From Zanthoxylum bungeanum (lineage: Eukaryota; Streptophyta; Magnoliopsida; Sapindales; Rutaceae): a stretch of 64,000 nucleotides of DNA. The DNA lies in NCBI GenBank assembly GCA_019454045.1, contig SKCR01017766.1, positions 1-64,000 of the forward strand. The letters run 5' to 3'. The position numbers and the translations under genes were made by a program. The notes below the pieces were generated by a model that was given only the letters and a program-made list of their open reading frames with translations, was not told the origin of the DNA and searched no databases. This document shows positions 46,741 to 59,180 of the stretch, one piece after another (positions within the stretch are counted from its first letter, which is position 1; each line of letters opens with the position of its first letter).

Positions 46741-48010
46741 ATTAGTTTCAAAATTGGATTTTTGATACTAGATGTGGTACATAAATATGTACTGATGTGC
46801 AGAATCTGCTGATTAGCAGGAGACTGACTTCAGTTGAGATCTACCTGCGAGTCGAAAACGGGACGAGAGTCGCTGTTTTAACCGTAGAAACCTAAGTTTA
46901 GGAACTACCTTGGGTATGTACTTAAATTAGGAAACTGTTATAATGTACCTAGTTTGACTAGAAACATTATCTCTATATCTAGTATATAACTCGTTGCGGG
47001 TATACCTTTATATTCTAGAACACTAAGTGTTTTATTTATAAAGATGATATTGAGATAAACACATTAGATGTGAATAACAGTATTTATATTTTGAATATAA
47101 ATGAATCTCAAACATATAACATGACAAACAAATAGCTCAAACTGAATTAATCAGATGAGACTTATTTGTGGCATTGTTGTCTGGGACACATTAACAAGAC
47201 TCGTATATCCACACTTTCGAAGAGTGGGTACTAGGACGGATTTGATTCTAATTCAAATGATGTCTACGAATCTAGTTTATTAGGCAAAGTGCCTAAAACA
47301 CCTTTTACTTGGTAAAAGTGCAAGTGCCACCGATCTGTTAGCCCTCGTTCATAGTGACGTAAGTGGGCCCATGTCTAGCTAGGCTAGAGGTGGATATGAA
47401 TACTTCGTAACCTTTACGGATGTGGCATCGCGTTATGGTTATGTGTTTCTTTGAAACACAAATCGAAACTTTTGATAAATTCAAAGAGTTTCGACACGAA
47501 GTATAAAAACAGACCGGCAAAAGTATTAAAACATCACGATTGGACCGTGGTGGAAATACTTAAGCAATAAGTTTCTCGATTATTTGAAAGAGTATAGTAT
47601 TCTTTCACAGTGGACTCCTCCCGGAACACCTCAATTTGACGGTGTGTCCGAACAGAGAACCGAACTTTGTTGGACATGGTAAGGTTAATGATGAGTCGCT
47701 CTGAGCTACCATTTTCCTTCTAGGGATACGCATTAAACAGTGCAATACTTATTTTGAATAAGGTTCCATGAAAATCTGTTAGACAGACTTCATATTAGAT
47801 ATGAACAGGAAAGAAACCGGGTTTTCTCATTCCTGAAGATTTGGGAATGCTGGGCATATGTTTGGATGATACCAAACTAGAACCCAAATCGGATAAGTGC
47901 CTAATTTGTAGGTTATCCTAGGGAAACCAAAGTATAGTACTTATACAACTCACAAGAGAACAATGTAATTGTTGCTCTCCATGCGGTTTTCCTAAGAGGA
48001 ATACCTATAT
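46741..48010 (+). pseudogene. A4 protease, pre-integrase and integrase (broken)
   Basis: The protease site region near 46755 would read WIFDT-R instead of D-S-G, so it is inactive. The pre-integrase and integrase can be followed by alignment to A1 (GACGTAAGTGGGCCCATGTC at 47356, then TATGAATACTTCGTAACC). Frameshifts break every long frame, and the catalytic residues cannot be followed in one frame. Confidence 0.75.
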
Positions 48011-48013
48011 GCA

Positions 48014-48955
48014 GTGGTAAGTGGGAGGAAAGTAAAACTCGATGAAAATCGGAGTAATACTGTTCCAGGCACCGATTCCTTAACGGAACACAAACAGTTC
48101 ATCAGGGATGAAACTGTACCACAATCTTCAAATACACAAGAACCGCGTAAGTCGGAGAGAGTCAGAAAACAACCTGGGAGGTATGGGTTTCTGATCTCAC
48201 CTCATAAAGATGTCAATCTTATTGAGGAACACGAACCGGCTACGTATGAGGAAGTGATACAAGGTATCGACTCCCTATTATGGCAAAGTGCCATGATGTC
48301 CGAAATGGATTCCATGTATACCAACCAAGTTTGGACACTGGTTGATGTACCGGAAGGCATTGTGCCTATTGGTACTATATGAGTCTTCAAGGAAGACATA
48401 CATGGATGGCAACATACAAACGTACAAAGCTAGGCTTGTAGCGAAAGGTATCGTCATCAACATTGTGTCGATTACGACGAAACCTTTTACTCGTTGCCAT
48501 GATTAAATCCATTTGGATAATGCTTGCTAATGCTGCATGTTTCATTTATGAAATATGGCAGCTGAACGTCAAAACCGCTTTCCTTAAACGGAAACCTTTT
48601 GGAGGATGTTTACAACATCCTGACGGTTTTGTCGTACCAAAACATGCAAACAAGGTTTGCAAGTTAAATCGATCCATTTATGGATTGAAGCAAGCATTGC
48701 GTTCTTGGAACTAACGTTTTGATAAGATCATAATGGTATATGATTTAATTCAAAACGAAAATGATTCTTGTGTATATAAGAAGGTTAGTGGGAGCGCACT
48801 GACAATGATTGTCCTATATAATGATGACATATCATTTCTTGGAAATGACATTCCCATAATACAATCGGTGAAAGCTTGGCTTTCATGAAAATTCTCCATA
48901 GAATACTTGGGAGAGACAACCTTTATTCTAGGAATAAGGATCTACTGGGATAGAT
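48014..48955 (+). pseudogene. A4 linker and reverse transcriptase (broken)
   Basis: The frame 48014-48382 carries the charged linker (RKSERVRKQPGRYGF) and the RT entry (ATYEEVIQG, MDSMYTNQVWTLVD), ending at a stop where A1 also has one. A second frame (to about 48714) has VKTAFL and NRSIYGLKQALRSWN. The active site near 48823 reads Y-N-D-D rather than Y-V-D-D. Confidence 0.82.
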
Positions 48956-49600
48956 CTAAAAGTTGGGCACTCTCCGAGAACTCGTACATTGAAAATATGT
49001 ACGTGACCTGGTGTCTCATATGCTTTGAGCATATGGAGTCACAATCAGGCCAATCCAAGTGATAGTCACTGGATTGATGTTAAGAACATCCTTAAGTATC
49101 TTAGATGAACTAAGGATGCTTTCTTAAGCTATGGAGAAGGAGAACTTGAAGTGACTGGGTTCACCGTTGCAAGTTTCCAAACCGACAAAAATGACTATAA
49201 GTCGTAATAAGGGTACTATATAGTTTGAATAACGGAACAGTGAGCTGGAAATCTTCCAAGCAAGATACTGTTGCCGAATAAACAACAAAAGCGGAATATT
49301 GCTGCAGCTGAGGCAGCAAAAGAAGCAATTTGGATCTGTAAAATTCCTAATTAGATTAGGAGTAGTTCTGTTAGCAGCTGAGCTAGGCTACAACACAGGC
49401 TAAAGAATTAATGGTCTCATCAACGATCCAAGTATATACTTCAACTATTTCATCTGATTCGTCGGATCATACATCGTGGCGATGTGATGATCGAATAAAT
49501 CGCATCAGATGATAACCTTGCAAATCCGCTGACGAAAGTAGTTTCTCAGCAGAAGTTTGAGCGACCCGTACATAGTTCAGGTGTAGGACACTTGAGTGAT
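48956..49600 (+). pseudogene. A4 RNase H (broken)
   Basis: Recognised by alignment to A1 11080-11670: TGACTGGGTTCACCG (catalytic Asp area, 49152), AGTGAGCTGGAAATCTTCC and the AAAGCGGAATA stretch. A deletion relative to A1 near 48965-49000 removes the segment that joins RT to RNase H in A1. It ends near the polypurine tract. Confidence 0.75.
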
Positions 49601-49612
49601 TGGCTATAGGCC

Positions 49613-49623
49613 AAGTGGGAGAT
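49613..49623 (+). promoter_or_regulatory. A4 polypurine tract
   Basis: AAGTGGGAGAT immediately before the 3' LTR. Confidence 0.93.
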
Positions 49624-51558
49624 TGTTGGACAATTATGACCCATAGCATCACTATTTGTACAGAACATGGTGTTGTTGTACAAATTAACTATGTGACAAA
49701 GGAAATTGCTCTTTTATCATTTGTAATTGGATTACCAGATATATAAATGATAAAAGTCCATATGATTAGTTCCGGATTAATAAGATATGAGACAATATTA
49801 ATCCACTAAGGTTTAATCATTAAATATCCCTAGTCGTAGTATTATCGAGACTGGACATCGATAATGCGGAATAGACTAGTATTGCACTTGTGCGCGTTGT
49901 GGGAGCATAACGACATAGTTCTCATATATTTAAGTATTGGATACTTATGCAAGTGTGATAGGAGGTTGTGTTTACCGATGGTACGGAAACAGCTTCGCTC
50001 TGGATAGACCCTCGGAATCCCATTGGTAGTATGACTATGTGTCTATGGGAGTCCGAATCAGGGTAGGTGTATTTGGTCTTAACCTGAGACTTGCATCGCT
50101 AATACTTGCGACAATCAGTATACTTTGGTTTTGGTCGTCCAGGGCTTTAACAGGTTCTGTGTACGCCTCTTCTGGGTATACTGAGAATCGTAGTGTATTG
50201 GGTGTGATGTCAAGATGGAAGTATCACTTCAGTCATATGGAGATGATGATCACGTAGGATACGGAACTAGTACTCTTAAGTACTGCAGTCATCGGGATAA
50301 TATGACTAGGTCATGATTATCCGATTATAGAGACTAGTTACCAGAGATCCGATATATGCTTCGTACGGGGCAGACACAATTCCAGCCCCAGGCCTAGCAT
50401 GTGACATTCGATACTGGATCGCAATACGCAATACTACGTATACTATGCCTGACATAGATTATATATTCCTAAAAGAATATTTCTAGAGAATTGGGTAGGC
50501 ACGGTGCTTTGCTAGAAGCCAACCATGTCTTGTAAATCGATAAAAACGTGGTACGAGGTACGCACATATTCGGATAGTCCGATAACCGGATTTACTGCCA
50601 ACATATCCAGAGATCTCATGGGTCACTTCCTGAAGATTCACCGATGACGTATGACTCGAACATAATTAATCTGGGATTAATTAGAAGAGAGAGAAAATTA
50701 ATCTAGGATTAATTACGGCGTGAATTTATCTGGGATAAAATTCAATTAATAGAGAGAACGATTAATTTGGAATTAATCGATTAAAATAATATATTCGATA
50801 TATTAAATGAAATTAGATTTCATAACGGAATTGAAATTGGATTTTAATTCGGGTGAACGAGTTAATTTAGAATTAATTCGCGGTGACTTTAATAGTAATT
50901 TTGCTAGGCATAATTATTTAATTAAATTTGATTTAATTACGTCGCAACAGAAAATTCGTTAATTTGGAATTAACGAACCCGAGCCCGGAATGTGTTTGCG
51001 GGCCCACTCGGATTTTGAATTAAGTGGGGCCCACAAGTCACATCACTAGTCACTTTATCACCTTTTGGTTGATAGAAGTTGGTAGAGATTTTGGTAACTT
51101 GTCTTGCACATTTTGTTGATTTGTGAAAGACATTTACCAACTTGACTTTTTTGTATGGATTTTGATTTTTGAAATCAAATATACATTTAACAAAATGGAA
51201 AACCAACTCACCCTCTCATTGTCGTAAGAACCGAAACCTCTCCCTCTCTTTCTCTCCAATTGCCGAGACCTAGGGTTATTGGTTGAAGATTTTTGATTCA
51301 AAAATCTTGCATGCTAGCACATTAAAGGAGTCATACAAAGGTGTTAGGGACACTAACCCTTGATTTTGGAATTCAAGAACATGCTTGGAAGCTCAACATA
51401 CATCAAAGGAAAAGCTTGGAGCAACTTCAATGGAGGCAAAAGTTTTGTTGTCTACACATCCTTAGCCGATCAAAGTGAGTACTTTCCGCTACTTTACTTT
51501 GAATATTCACATGTTTTATTCTTAATGATCTTGGTTATTGTTCTTAGAGAACCCAACA
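49624..51558 (+). repeat. A4 3' LTR
   Basis: TGTTGGACAATTATGACC to GAACCCAACA, 1935 bases, near copy of 41761-43682. Confidence 0.93.
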
Positions 51559-52060
51559 GCGGCCAGGGTGGCTAACGCATCTGCCATTTGGTTCTCTTCT
51601 CGTGGCAAGTGCTGAAATTTACAGTCGGGAATAGCTTGTGCCAGCTCATGAGATGAAATAGGTAGGGTCTCAACCGCTCCTCCTTCAACTCATATTCTCC
51701 TTGCATCTGTCGGACTACCAACATCGAGTCTCCATAGACCTCTACGTTCTTAGCTCTCAAGGTTATCAGTGCTGTCAATCTGAAGGTGCATGCTTCATTA
51801 CTCGGCCATGTTATTGGTTACTCCAAACGTTAGCCTCTTGGCCAAAGGCAGAGTTTCTCATTCGGGGGTTACTATCACGATTCCTATCCCGGCTCCTTTG
51901 TAATTCACCACTCTGTCGAAATACATCTTCCATCCTTGGACCATTATTGCCTGAATTTCATCGTCTGGGAATTCAAACTTGTATTGGTCTTCTTCTATGG
52001 GTTGTAATGCCAGGAACTCTGCTACGCGGCTCGCCCTTTGATTACTTTAGAAGTGAGATA
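51559..52060 (-). pseudogene. G1 second RNase H (archaeal type)
   Basis: Minus strand. The frame 51778-51572 has KNVEVYGDSMLVVRQMQGEYELKEERLRPY, where VYGDS holds a catalytic Asp, and the neighbouring frame ends ADALATLAA. This pattern is the additional RNase H found in Tat-group gypsy elements, placed between the normal RNase H and integrase. The part from 51780 to 52060 is broken into other frames. Confidence 0.8.
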
Positions 52061-52067
52061 TTCAATA

Positions 52068-52412
52068 TCACACTCCGTCAGCAATACCAATATATCTACC
52101 TAACTTCCCTACAAGCGAAGGTACCGAATGGAGATACTTTAAGAGATTCTTCTTTGCTACTACTTGGATCTTGTAGGATTGGAAGTAATGACACAACTTT
52201 CTGGAAGCCCATACTACCGCCAAACAGATCTTCTCTACTTCTTGATAGCGGGCTTCATACGGAAGCATCTTCTTACTGAGGTAGTAGACTGCATGTTCCA
52301 CCCCTGTCTCATCTGCTTGTACCATCATCGCCCCCAGCGCTTCGGGGTCTATGGCCAAATACAGCACTAAGGGTTTGCTCGGTCTTGGAGGTTTCAGGAC
52401 GGGAGGTTTCAC
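52068..52412 (-). pseudogene. G1 RNase H (gypsy type)
   Basis: Minus-strand frame with VLYLAIDPEALGAMMVQ, VYYLSKKMLPYEARYQEVEKICLAVVWA and LRHY-like KLCHYFQSYKI. The VYYLSK and Y-x-x-x-E-K motifs are hallmarks of Ty3/gypsy RNase H. The catalytic set looks reduced, as in Tat elements that rely on a second RNase H (family knowledge). Confidence 0.85.
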
Positions 52413-52439
52413 TAGGTATTCTTTGATTTTGTCAAAGGC

Positions 52440-53371
52440 TTATTGGCATTGTCCGTTCAACTTCACCGGCTGGTCTTTCCTCAACAATTTGAAGATGGCC
52501 TCGCAAACTAACATCAGCTTGGCGATGAATCGACTAATGTACTGGATTTTCCCGAGGAAGGCTCTAACTTCTTTTTCCGTCTTCGGCGTGGACATTTCGG
52601 TAATCATTTCAATCTTATCAGGGTCCACTTCTATTCCTCCCATTCCTACCGTATGTCCTAGCAGCTTTCCTGACGTTACCCCGAACACACACTTCTTGGG
52701 ATTCAGTCGTAGGTTGTATTTATCGACTCTTTGAAGGAACTTCTCAAGCGCTTCAATATTTCCGCTTCTCATCTCCGACTTCACCATCATGTCATCCATG
52801 TATACTTCGATCTCCTTATACATCAAGTCATGGAACAACGTAGTGTCCATCCGTTGATAAGTGGCTCCTGCGTTCTTGAGTCCAAACAGCATCACTTTGT
52901 AACAATACATGCCCCACTCAGTGACAAAAGCAATCTTATGCTTGTTTTCTTCAGCAATAAGAACCTGATTATATCATGAGAACCCATTCACGAATGAGTA
53001 CATGGCAGATAAATCCGCGCTATCAACCAGTACGTCTATATGGGGTAAAGGAAAATCATCATTTGGGCAAGCTTTGTTAAGGTCTCTATAGTCTATACAC
53101 ATTCTGACCTTCCCATCCTTCTTCGGCACCGGCACAATGTTCGCTAACAACTCGGGGTACTTCACTACTTTTAGAAATCCCACGTCTATCTGCTTCTTAA
53201 TTCTAATTCTTCTCTAACCTTTTCGGCACACTCAGGTCTCATCCTTCGGAGCTTCTGCTTTACCGGTCTCATGTTCGGATAAGTTGGTATTGCGTGTTGG
53301 GCGATACTTCTATCTACTCCGGGCATGTCCTTGTAGGACCAAGCGAATACCTTAGCATATTTGATTAACAT
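52440..53371 (-). pseudogene. G1 reverse transcriptase (broken)
   Basis: Minus strand in three open pieces: 53371-53186 (KVFAWSYKDMPGVD and PVKQKLRRM, typical entry to RT), 53183-52974 (GFLKVVKYPELLANIVPVPKKDGKVRMCIDYRDLNKACPNDDFPLP; first catalytic Asp lies just after) and 52910-52440 (GLKNAGATYQRM, YMDDMMVKS active site, FLGKIQYISRFI). The breaks are single stops or frameshifts, so this part is less decayed than the family A pol genes. Confidence 0.88.
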
Positions 53372-53389
53372 TTCCTATAATTCCTTCTT

Positions 53390-53700
53390 TTATTCAGAGG
53401 TAACCTCACTCGCAATTAGAATTTCTTTGGGGCTTTCAGGCGTACCAAGGTTAAATGCGTTTGTTTTGGTTGAGTTAATGTCAAATATGCTCAAGTCGTG
53501 CAAGTTAGAAGGAAGAGATTCAGGCAAGTAAACGAAATGAATGTCTTTATTATTAGCGAATGCGGGAGTATAATCAAATAAATCAGGGAAATAAACGTCT
53601 TCGTCGTCTGCCACCTTGCCTTCCTCGGTCTCCTTGCTCTCCTCAAGCATCAGGCTCTCTAGCTGCATCAGCTCCTATTCCCACTTATCTTCCTCCTTTG
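53390..53700 (-). pseudogene. G1 acidic linker between protease and RT
   Basis: Minus-strand frame (53668-53390) rich in Glu/Asp (EESKETEEG, DDEDVYFPD). No catalytic motif. Position between protease and RT suggests a spacer. Confidence 0.55.
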
Positions 53701-53839
53701 CAACTTCTCCTGCTAGCGGCTCCTTGCCCATCACGTCCTGGAAGATCTCAAATCCTGGTACCATGATCCTATTGACTTCCACTGGTTCAGGCTCTCCTTG
53801 GTACCCCATAGCCTTCACGAAGTATTCTGTCAGCTTCAT

Positions 53840-54785
53840 CTATTTCTTCTTAGTCTTCGGTTTATCCTCATCGGACTTGTATCCCAATCCTCTTCTGGTG
53901 GTCTGCCTCTTGAAGTCCGGCAGTGCTCCTCCAACACTCGAACTTGTGCCCGACTCGAACTTCATCTTCTCCATGATCCTAGCCACCTTAGGATCCACCC
54001 ACTCCTCAAAGTTTGCCGCCACTTGGAACCTCGTGAAAGGTTGTATCTCCAAGGCGGCCACATCATTGTCTACCTCAGCTCTAAAGGTGACGATCTCCCC
54101 TCCATACGGAAACTTAATGACCTGATGTAAATTGGAGGGCACGCCCCCAAGCTTGTGAAACCATGGCCTCGCCAATAGTAAAGTAAAAGTGGCCGGGATA
54201 TCAAGCACCGTGACCTCAACCTCATCCTCAATCTGACCGACTTTGACTACCGCAGCAAAGGTGCCCTCTACTCCCCGCTTACTATTATCATACGCCTTGA
54301 TAGTCATGTTGGAGGCACTCAAATCTGTCGCCTTCAGACCCAGCCTCGACAAAATCTTCAAAAGCGCATACATTAATAGATGAGCCATCATCCACCATCA
54401 CACAAGATGTCATTTTTCCCTTCACTTCCACTCTAATGAATAGTGGGCTATTGTGATCTCTTCCCTCCAACAGGAGTTCCTCCTCAGAGAAAGTTATCAC
54501 CTGTAAAGCTACCTTCTGCACCGATCCTACGAACATTGTAGGGTTGGCATCCTCCGGTACCACTATCTTACTCAAAGCCTCCACCATGACATGTCTATGC
54601 TCTTGAGATGCACATAACAACTCCCAAATACTCACTTGTGCTCGCGTCTTCTTCAACTGACGTAGCACTATATCTCCCTCAGTATTATCCACGTTCTCTG
54701 TCACTTCCCTACCTTCTGCCAACACTTCTTTACCTTTCTCCGCTACATCACCGTAAAAATGTCCACTGCACGTCATCCCATTCAC
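53840..54785 (-). pseudogene. G1 aspartic protease (frameshifted)
   Basis: Minus strand. The frame 54785-54288 includes LFIRVEVKGKMTSCVMVDDGSSINVC, where D-D-G-S-S is the gypsy aspartic protease active site in this group. A frame change follows at once, and the frame 54391-53840 continues with GLKATDLSASNMTIKAYDNS, VTVLDIPATFTLLLARPW and KLGGVPSNLHQVIKFP, the second half of the protease. Confidence 0.85.
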
Positions 54786-54899
54786 CTTCTCTTCGTCACT
54801 GCTTGAGAAGTTCTCCCAGAAATTCTTCCCATGCTCCGTCTCATCTTCACTACTACTATCTCAAATCCTCATGCAAAAGGCTTGGCTGTCAAGATTTGG

Positions 54900-55687
54900 A
54901 GGACAATGCTTTCGGGTAGGCCGGAGCTAATCATTTATGTGGGTGGTGGAACAGAGTGATAGTTAGGTAAGGGGTTTCTCTGTGTGTTGGGTTGTTTTTT
55001 TTCTGGGTCGGGTATTTTGTGGGAGTCGATGAGGTCTTGGATTTCATGCCTGAGGCGAGCGCAGTTGTCGGTATCATTGCCTTTTTGCTGGTGGTAGTTA
55101 CAATAAAGGTTCATGTTGAGATACGGTGGTGGAAGATGTGGAAGTGGTTTGGCTTCTAAGGGTTTTAGGAGTCCCTATCTCTTCAACTTCTCAAGAACCT
55201 TAGACAAAGGCTTACCAAGGTTAGAAAATGCCTATTTCTGATGGCGGCAACCTCAGCAGAAACGGGTTTGGCTCCCAACGGCCCCCAATGGTCCTCCTAT
55301 TCAGGCCATAGAACTTCTTATTCTCAGCTTCTTCCTCCTCAATATCCATGACAATTTCCCTAAACTGTCGAATGGATTTCTCTATTGAAATTCCCCAGAG
55401 GGAGGGTGAAGCGAACTCTCTTAAATACCCTTATCTCTTAGGCTCTTATCGCTTTGTGACAGGAATAAACAATAGATCCCCCAATTAGTCTATCACTTTA
55501 AATATACTTTAAGGTAGGCTTTGAGTAAATGATTATCTAGATGTCTTCACAGCTTTTCCTTTTGGCTATAAAAAGGTAGTGAGTGAAGGAAGACACCAAA
55601 TCATTATCTAACTCTAATAATACCACAAAGTTAACTAAAGCAAAAATCACAAACATTACAAGATATTATTTCGGGGATGATTCTCTA
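54900..55687 (-). pseudogene. gag: G1 gag remnant
   Basis: Minus strand near 55112-55040 reads LYCNYHQQKGNDTDNCARLR and then an IQDLID segment, the zinc-knuckle-like C-terminus of Tat-type gag. The rest up to the primer site is under 0.6 kb with stops, far too short for a whole gag of this group, so most of gag and the leader are deleted. Confidence 0.72.
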
Positions 55688-55705
55688 TCCCCAGTGGAGT
55701 CGCCA
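55688..55705 (-). promoter_or_regulatory. G1 primer-binding site, tRNA-Arg type
   Basis: Minus strand TGGCGACTCCACTGGGGA, three bases from the 5' LTR. From memory this is the Ogre/Tat primer site for a tRNA-Arg. The exact tRNA should be confirmed against a tRNA list. Confidence 0.8.
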
Positions 55706-55708
55706 GAC

Positions 55709-58700
55709 TGTAGATGAGGTACAAAAGTGGATGATGTTGTCTGGGCTCGCGGCCCGGTCGGGAGTACGAAGTAGCCCACGGGGGACTAAACTGGAGAAAT
55801 AAAATGGAGTCGCCAACCAGTGTGAACTGGGAATGATTTAAGGCCGCACTCACCCAAGTTGCAAGGGAATACCTCAAAACCGTTTGGTTTCAGAATGGTA
55901 CCTTACTTATGCCAATTGTAATGAAAAGATTTATGCAATAGTATAACCAAGTCTTATGTAATACATGCAAGATAATGTAATCAACACACAAGTTTGCACA
56001 CCCATAACCATAAGTAAAAAAATTAAAGGCAAAGTGCATAATTCATAAACTTATTAAACAATGAAGCGCAATAATGTAATTAATAACAACTATAAAAACA
56101 TTAATAAAAATGGATAATTAGGTACATAATGTAGAAGAAATGGCCAAAGAAGCAAACATGCATGAAATGTGATGAAAAGAAATCTGTTTACTGTATGTGC
56201 GTTCAGAAACACGTTCGAACGGTAAACAGAATACATGCGTTTTCTGTAGCATTTGGAAACATGTTCGAACAAAAGTGAGACAGAATGTGCACGTTCGTAT
56301 AGCGTCCGAAAACACATTCGAACGGAAATGAGACAGAATGCTCGCGTTCGTATATCATTCAGAAATATATTTGAACGGGATAAGACCTGATGCATGATAA
56401 AACAGAATACATGTGTGTTCGAGTAAACGTTCGAAAATGTGTTCGAACGGAAATGAGACAGAATGTTCGCGTTCGTATAGCGTTCGGAAACACGTTCGAA
56501 CAGGATAAGACCTGATGCATGATAAAACATAATACATGCGCGTTCGAGTAGTGTTTTAAAACGCGTTCGAACGGACTGAGGAAGAATGTATTCTTTCGTG
56601 TAACATTCGGAAACACGTTCGAACGAGATTACCAAAGTGGTATCTAAAAGACACAAACACATGTGTGAATGCTTCTCGAGCGGTACGTTGAGTTGTATCC
56701 CAAGTACAGACCACACTACCGTCCATTCGGATTCAGCTACATAATTTATGTTTGGGTTTCCATCCGATATACCGCAGAAGGCAACACTCAAGCACTAACG
56801 CAACAGGAATGTAAAGTGAAGAATGAAAACATAACAACCAAAAAGAGGTAAATGACAAGATCGACAGAAGAAGGGCGCGGCAAAAATATGGTAAAGTTAT
56901 CCTTTGGGCGTCTCCCTCAAATAGAGGACCTTTAATCCAATATGATTAGCCCATGCGCACTAGATTATCAATGCATGAATAACAAATAAATAATATGGGA
57001 CCTCATATATGCCCGATTGAACATATTTCGCATTCAATCGAGTGTACTTCGTCCGGCGCGGCAAAACATGTGGTAAAGGTAGCCTTTTGGCTTTTCCTTC
57101 GAATAGAGGACCTTTAATCCAACCTAGTTAGCACATGCGCATTAGATTAAAATGCATAAATAAATAAATGACACATATAAAATAAATAGCGGAACAATGA
57201 ACACAAAAATGCCTAAGACATGATAAAAGAACCTGTCCAGAATGCCCGCGTTCGTGTAGCATTCAGAAACACGTTTGAACGGGGGCGAGGCAGAATACAT
57301 GCGTTCGAGTAGCGTTCGGGAACGCGTTCGAATGGGATGATGAAAGTGGCATCTGTAATGCAATAAACACATGCATGAATGTTTCCCTAAGCGGTACGTG
57401 GAGTTGTATCCCAAGTACAGACCGCACTACCGTCCATTCGGATTCGGCAACAGAATTTATGTCTGGGTTTCCATCTGATATACCACGAGAGGCAACACTC
57501 AAGCTTTAACACAATGCAATCATGAAAATAGAGGTGAAGTATGATACTACATATAACAACACATAAACGAAGAGACAAACATGCAGAATGATAAAAAGCT
57601 AATAATATGAAATAAATGTACGATAAATAAATAACGAAACGTTAAAGAAAGATGTGACCAAGAGTTTGGTCGTCTTTGATATAGGACCTCGCACACCCGA
57701 TTGGACATATTTCATGTCCAACCGAGCGTGCCGCATCCAAACTACAAAATAAAAAGTAATAAAGGGTGCCCTCAGGTCTTACCTTTTAAGTTGCTCCTCG
57801 GAAGTGTGTTACGTCTTCGCGGAAGGGTTAATGCTCTGTAACATTTCTGGTGTTCTGGTCTAATATTTTCCTTCGCTGTTCCACTATTTTCGCTGCTGTT
57901 TTCTCGGTCTTTCCTCGCTATTTTTAGCTGTTTTTTGCTGCTGTTTGGTGAGTGAATTTCGGTGATATAGGAGACTGGTTTTTGGGTGATTTTGGCTCAC
58001 GGTTTTGGTGATTTTAGGCTGCTATTTTAGGGTATTTTTGGGACGGGTTTCGGGTGTAGGGCTGTAGTGTATGAGGCTATTTTCGGTGGTGTAGGGCTGC
58101 AGTTTAGGGGCTATTTTCGGTGGTGTGAGGCTTCTATTTTAGGGGGTGTTTTCGATGGTTGATGGATTACTGGTTGTTGTTCATGTGACGCATGTTTGTT
58201 TGGCTTATTGTTTACCGAGAGAGAGTGTGTGGTGTGTGTTCTAGGGTATTTTTTTGTGATGAGCTAAGAAGGATTAGGGTTGGTTTATGTCCCTTTTTAT
58301 AATGATGAGTTAGGGTTTCTAGGTAAGGAATGAAATCATGCAAATATAGGATGTGTTTAATTAAATTATTTAGGGAAATAAATTTGTGTAATTTTGGTGT
58401 GGGATATCTTTAATTTGGAAGGTGATTGGATTTGATTAGATTTAAATCTTTGGTAATTAGGAAGGTGATTTATTTAATTTAGGAATGGGATTTGATTTGA
58501 TTTAGACATGTGTTTAATGTGTTTTGAATATTTTGGATGGGATTTGGTGGGCCTTGGGCGTGTGGGTTGGTTCTTTGGTGGGCTTGGTGTGGGTTTTGGG
58601 GGGTTTTGGGCCGAGGCCAATAGTTAAAACAGGGATTAATCGAGCAAACCCGAGGCTAAACAAATGATTTAAATCTGAGGATGTACTTATTTTTGAATTT

Positions 58701-58793
58701 TCCCTTCCGACGTCCGTTTCTCGCAACTTATCGGGTAATGCCTCCAAACGAGGCTCATCATCGGGCTTTCATGCAAAAATGCAAGTGTCTACA
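55709..58793 (-). repeat. G1 5' LTR
   Basis: Minus reading TGTAGACACTTGCA ... CATCTACA, 3085 bases. Same modules as the left LTR. The difference in length comes mainly from fewer tandem units. Confidence 0.92.
56197..56632. repeat. Tandem array in the G1 5' LTR
   Basis: Same GCGTTCGGAAACGCGTTCGA-type units as at 35507-36080, with about two fewer units and more decayed cores. Confidence 0.83.
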
Positions 58794-58798
58794 CGTGG
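58794..58798. repeat. Target-site duplication of G1, right copy (CGTGG)
   Basis: Matches 35023-35027. Confidence 0.93.
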
Positions 58799-59180
58799 TG
58801 AATTTTCTTTTGTCAAAATCTTCTGTAAAATCTGAATCTATGTAGCCCCTGACAATTAATTCTGATCCTCCATAACATAATGCAACATCTGAGGTTCCTT
58901 TGAAATATCTAAGGATCCTCTTAACAGTATTCCAATGCCCTCTACCTGGATTCACCATAAAAAGGCTAACTGTTCTCACTGCTTGTGCAATGTCTGGTCT
59001 TATACAAGTCATGGCGTACATTAAGCTTCCCATTGCTAATGCATACGACACTCGAGACATCTCATTCCTCTCAGCTTCATTGATAGGACATATAAAAGAG
59101 GATAACTTGAAATTAACAGGAAGTGAGGTAAAAATTGGCTTACAATCTTCCATGTCGAACCAATGTAAGATTTTCTTCAA
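58799..59180 (-). pseudogene. C3 RT-RNase H junction, RNase H start
   Basis: Minus-strand frame 59180-58799: SRVSYALAMGSLMYAMTCIRPD, RGHWNTVKRILRYFKGT and VRGYIDSDFTEDFDKRKFTT, where the Asp in Y-I-D-S-D-F is an RNase H catalytic position. It breaks at G1 exactly where the C-terminal half at 35022 picks up. This is one of the better preserved pieces in the window. Confidence 0.87.

Larger units (their letters stand above)
41761..51558 (+). mobile_element. A4, family A Ty1/copia retrotransposon inside G1
   Basis: LTRs 41761-43682 and 49624-51558, primer site 43684-43696, leader, gag-pol 45975-49600, polypurine tract 49613-49623. It splits G1 between its second RNase H and integrase. The two LTRs are very similar by eye, with few small indels, so it is probably the youngest layer in the right block. 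The five bases at its edges do not match (TGCGC left, GCGGC right). The coding region has many stops. Confidence 0.9.
35028..58793 (-). mobile_element. G1, Ty3/gypsy retrotransposon of Tat/Ogre type, with A4 nested inside
   Basis: Minus strand. 5' LTR 55709-58793, primer site TGGCGACTCCACTGGGGA at 55688-55705, gag remnant, protease, RT, RNase H, a second (archaeal-type) RNase H, integrase, tandem repeats, polypurine tract and 3' LTR 35028-38286. RT before integrase defines Ty3/gypsy. Two RNase H domains, a tRNA-Arg-type primer site, large LTRs and tandem repeats before the 3' LTR point to the Tat/Ogre group (established group features; assignment by motif reading). Only about 0.9 kb lies between primer site and protease, so most of gag is lost. 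Without A4 the element is about 14 kb. Confidence 0.9.

Noticed and set aside
56090..56791. 233-codon open frame on the minus strand
   Set aside because: Same cause in the other G1 LTR; no domain and no conserved start.
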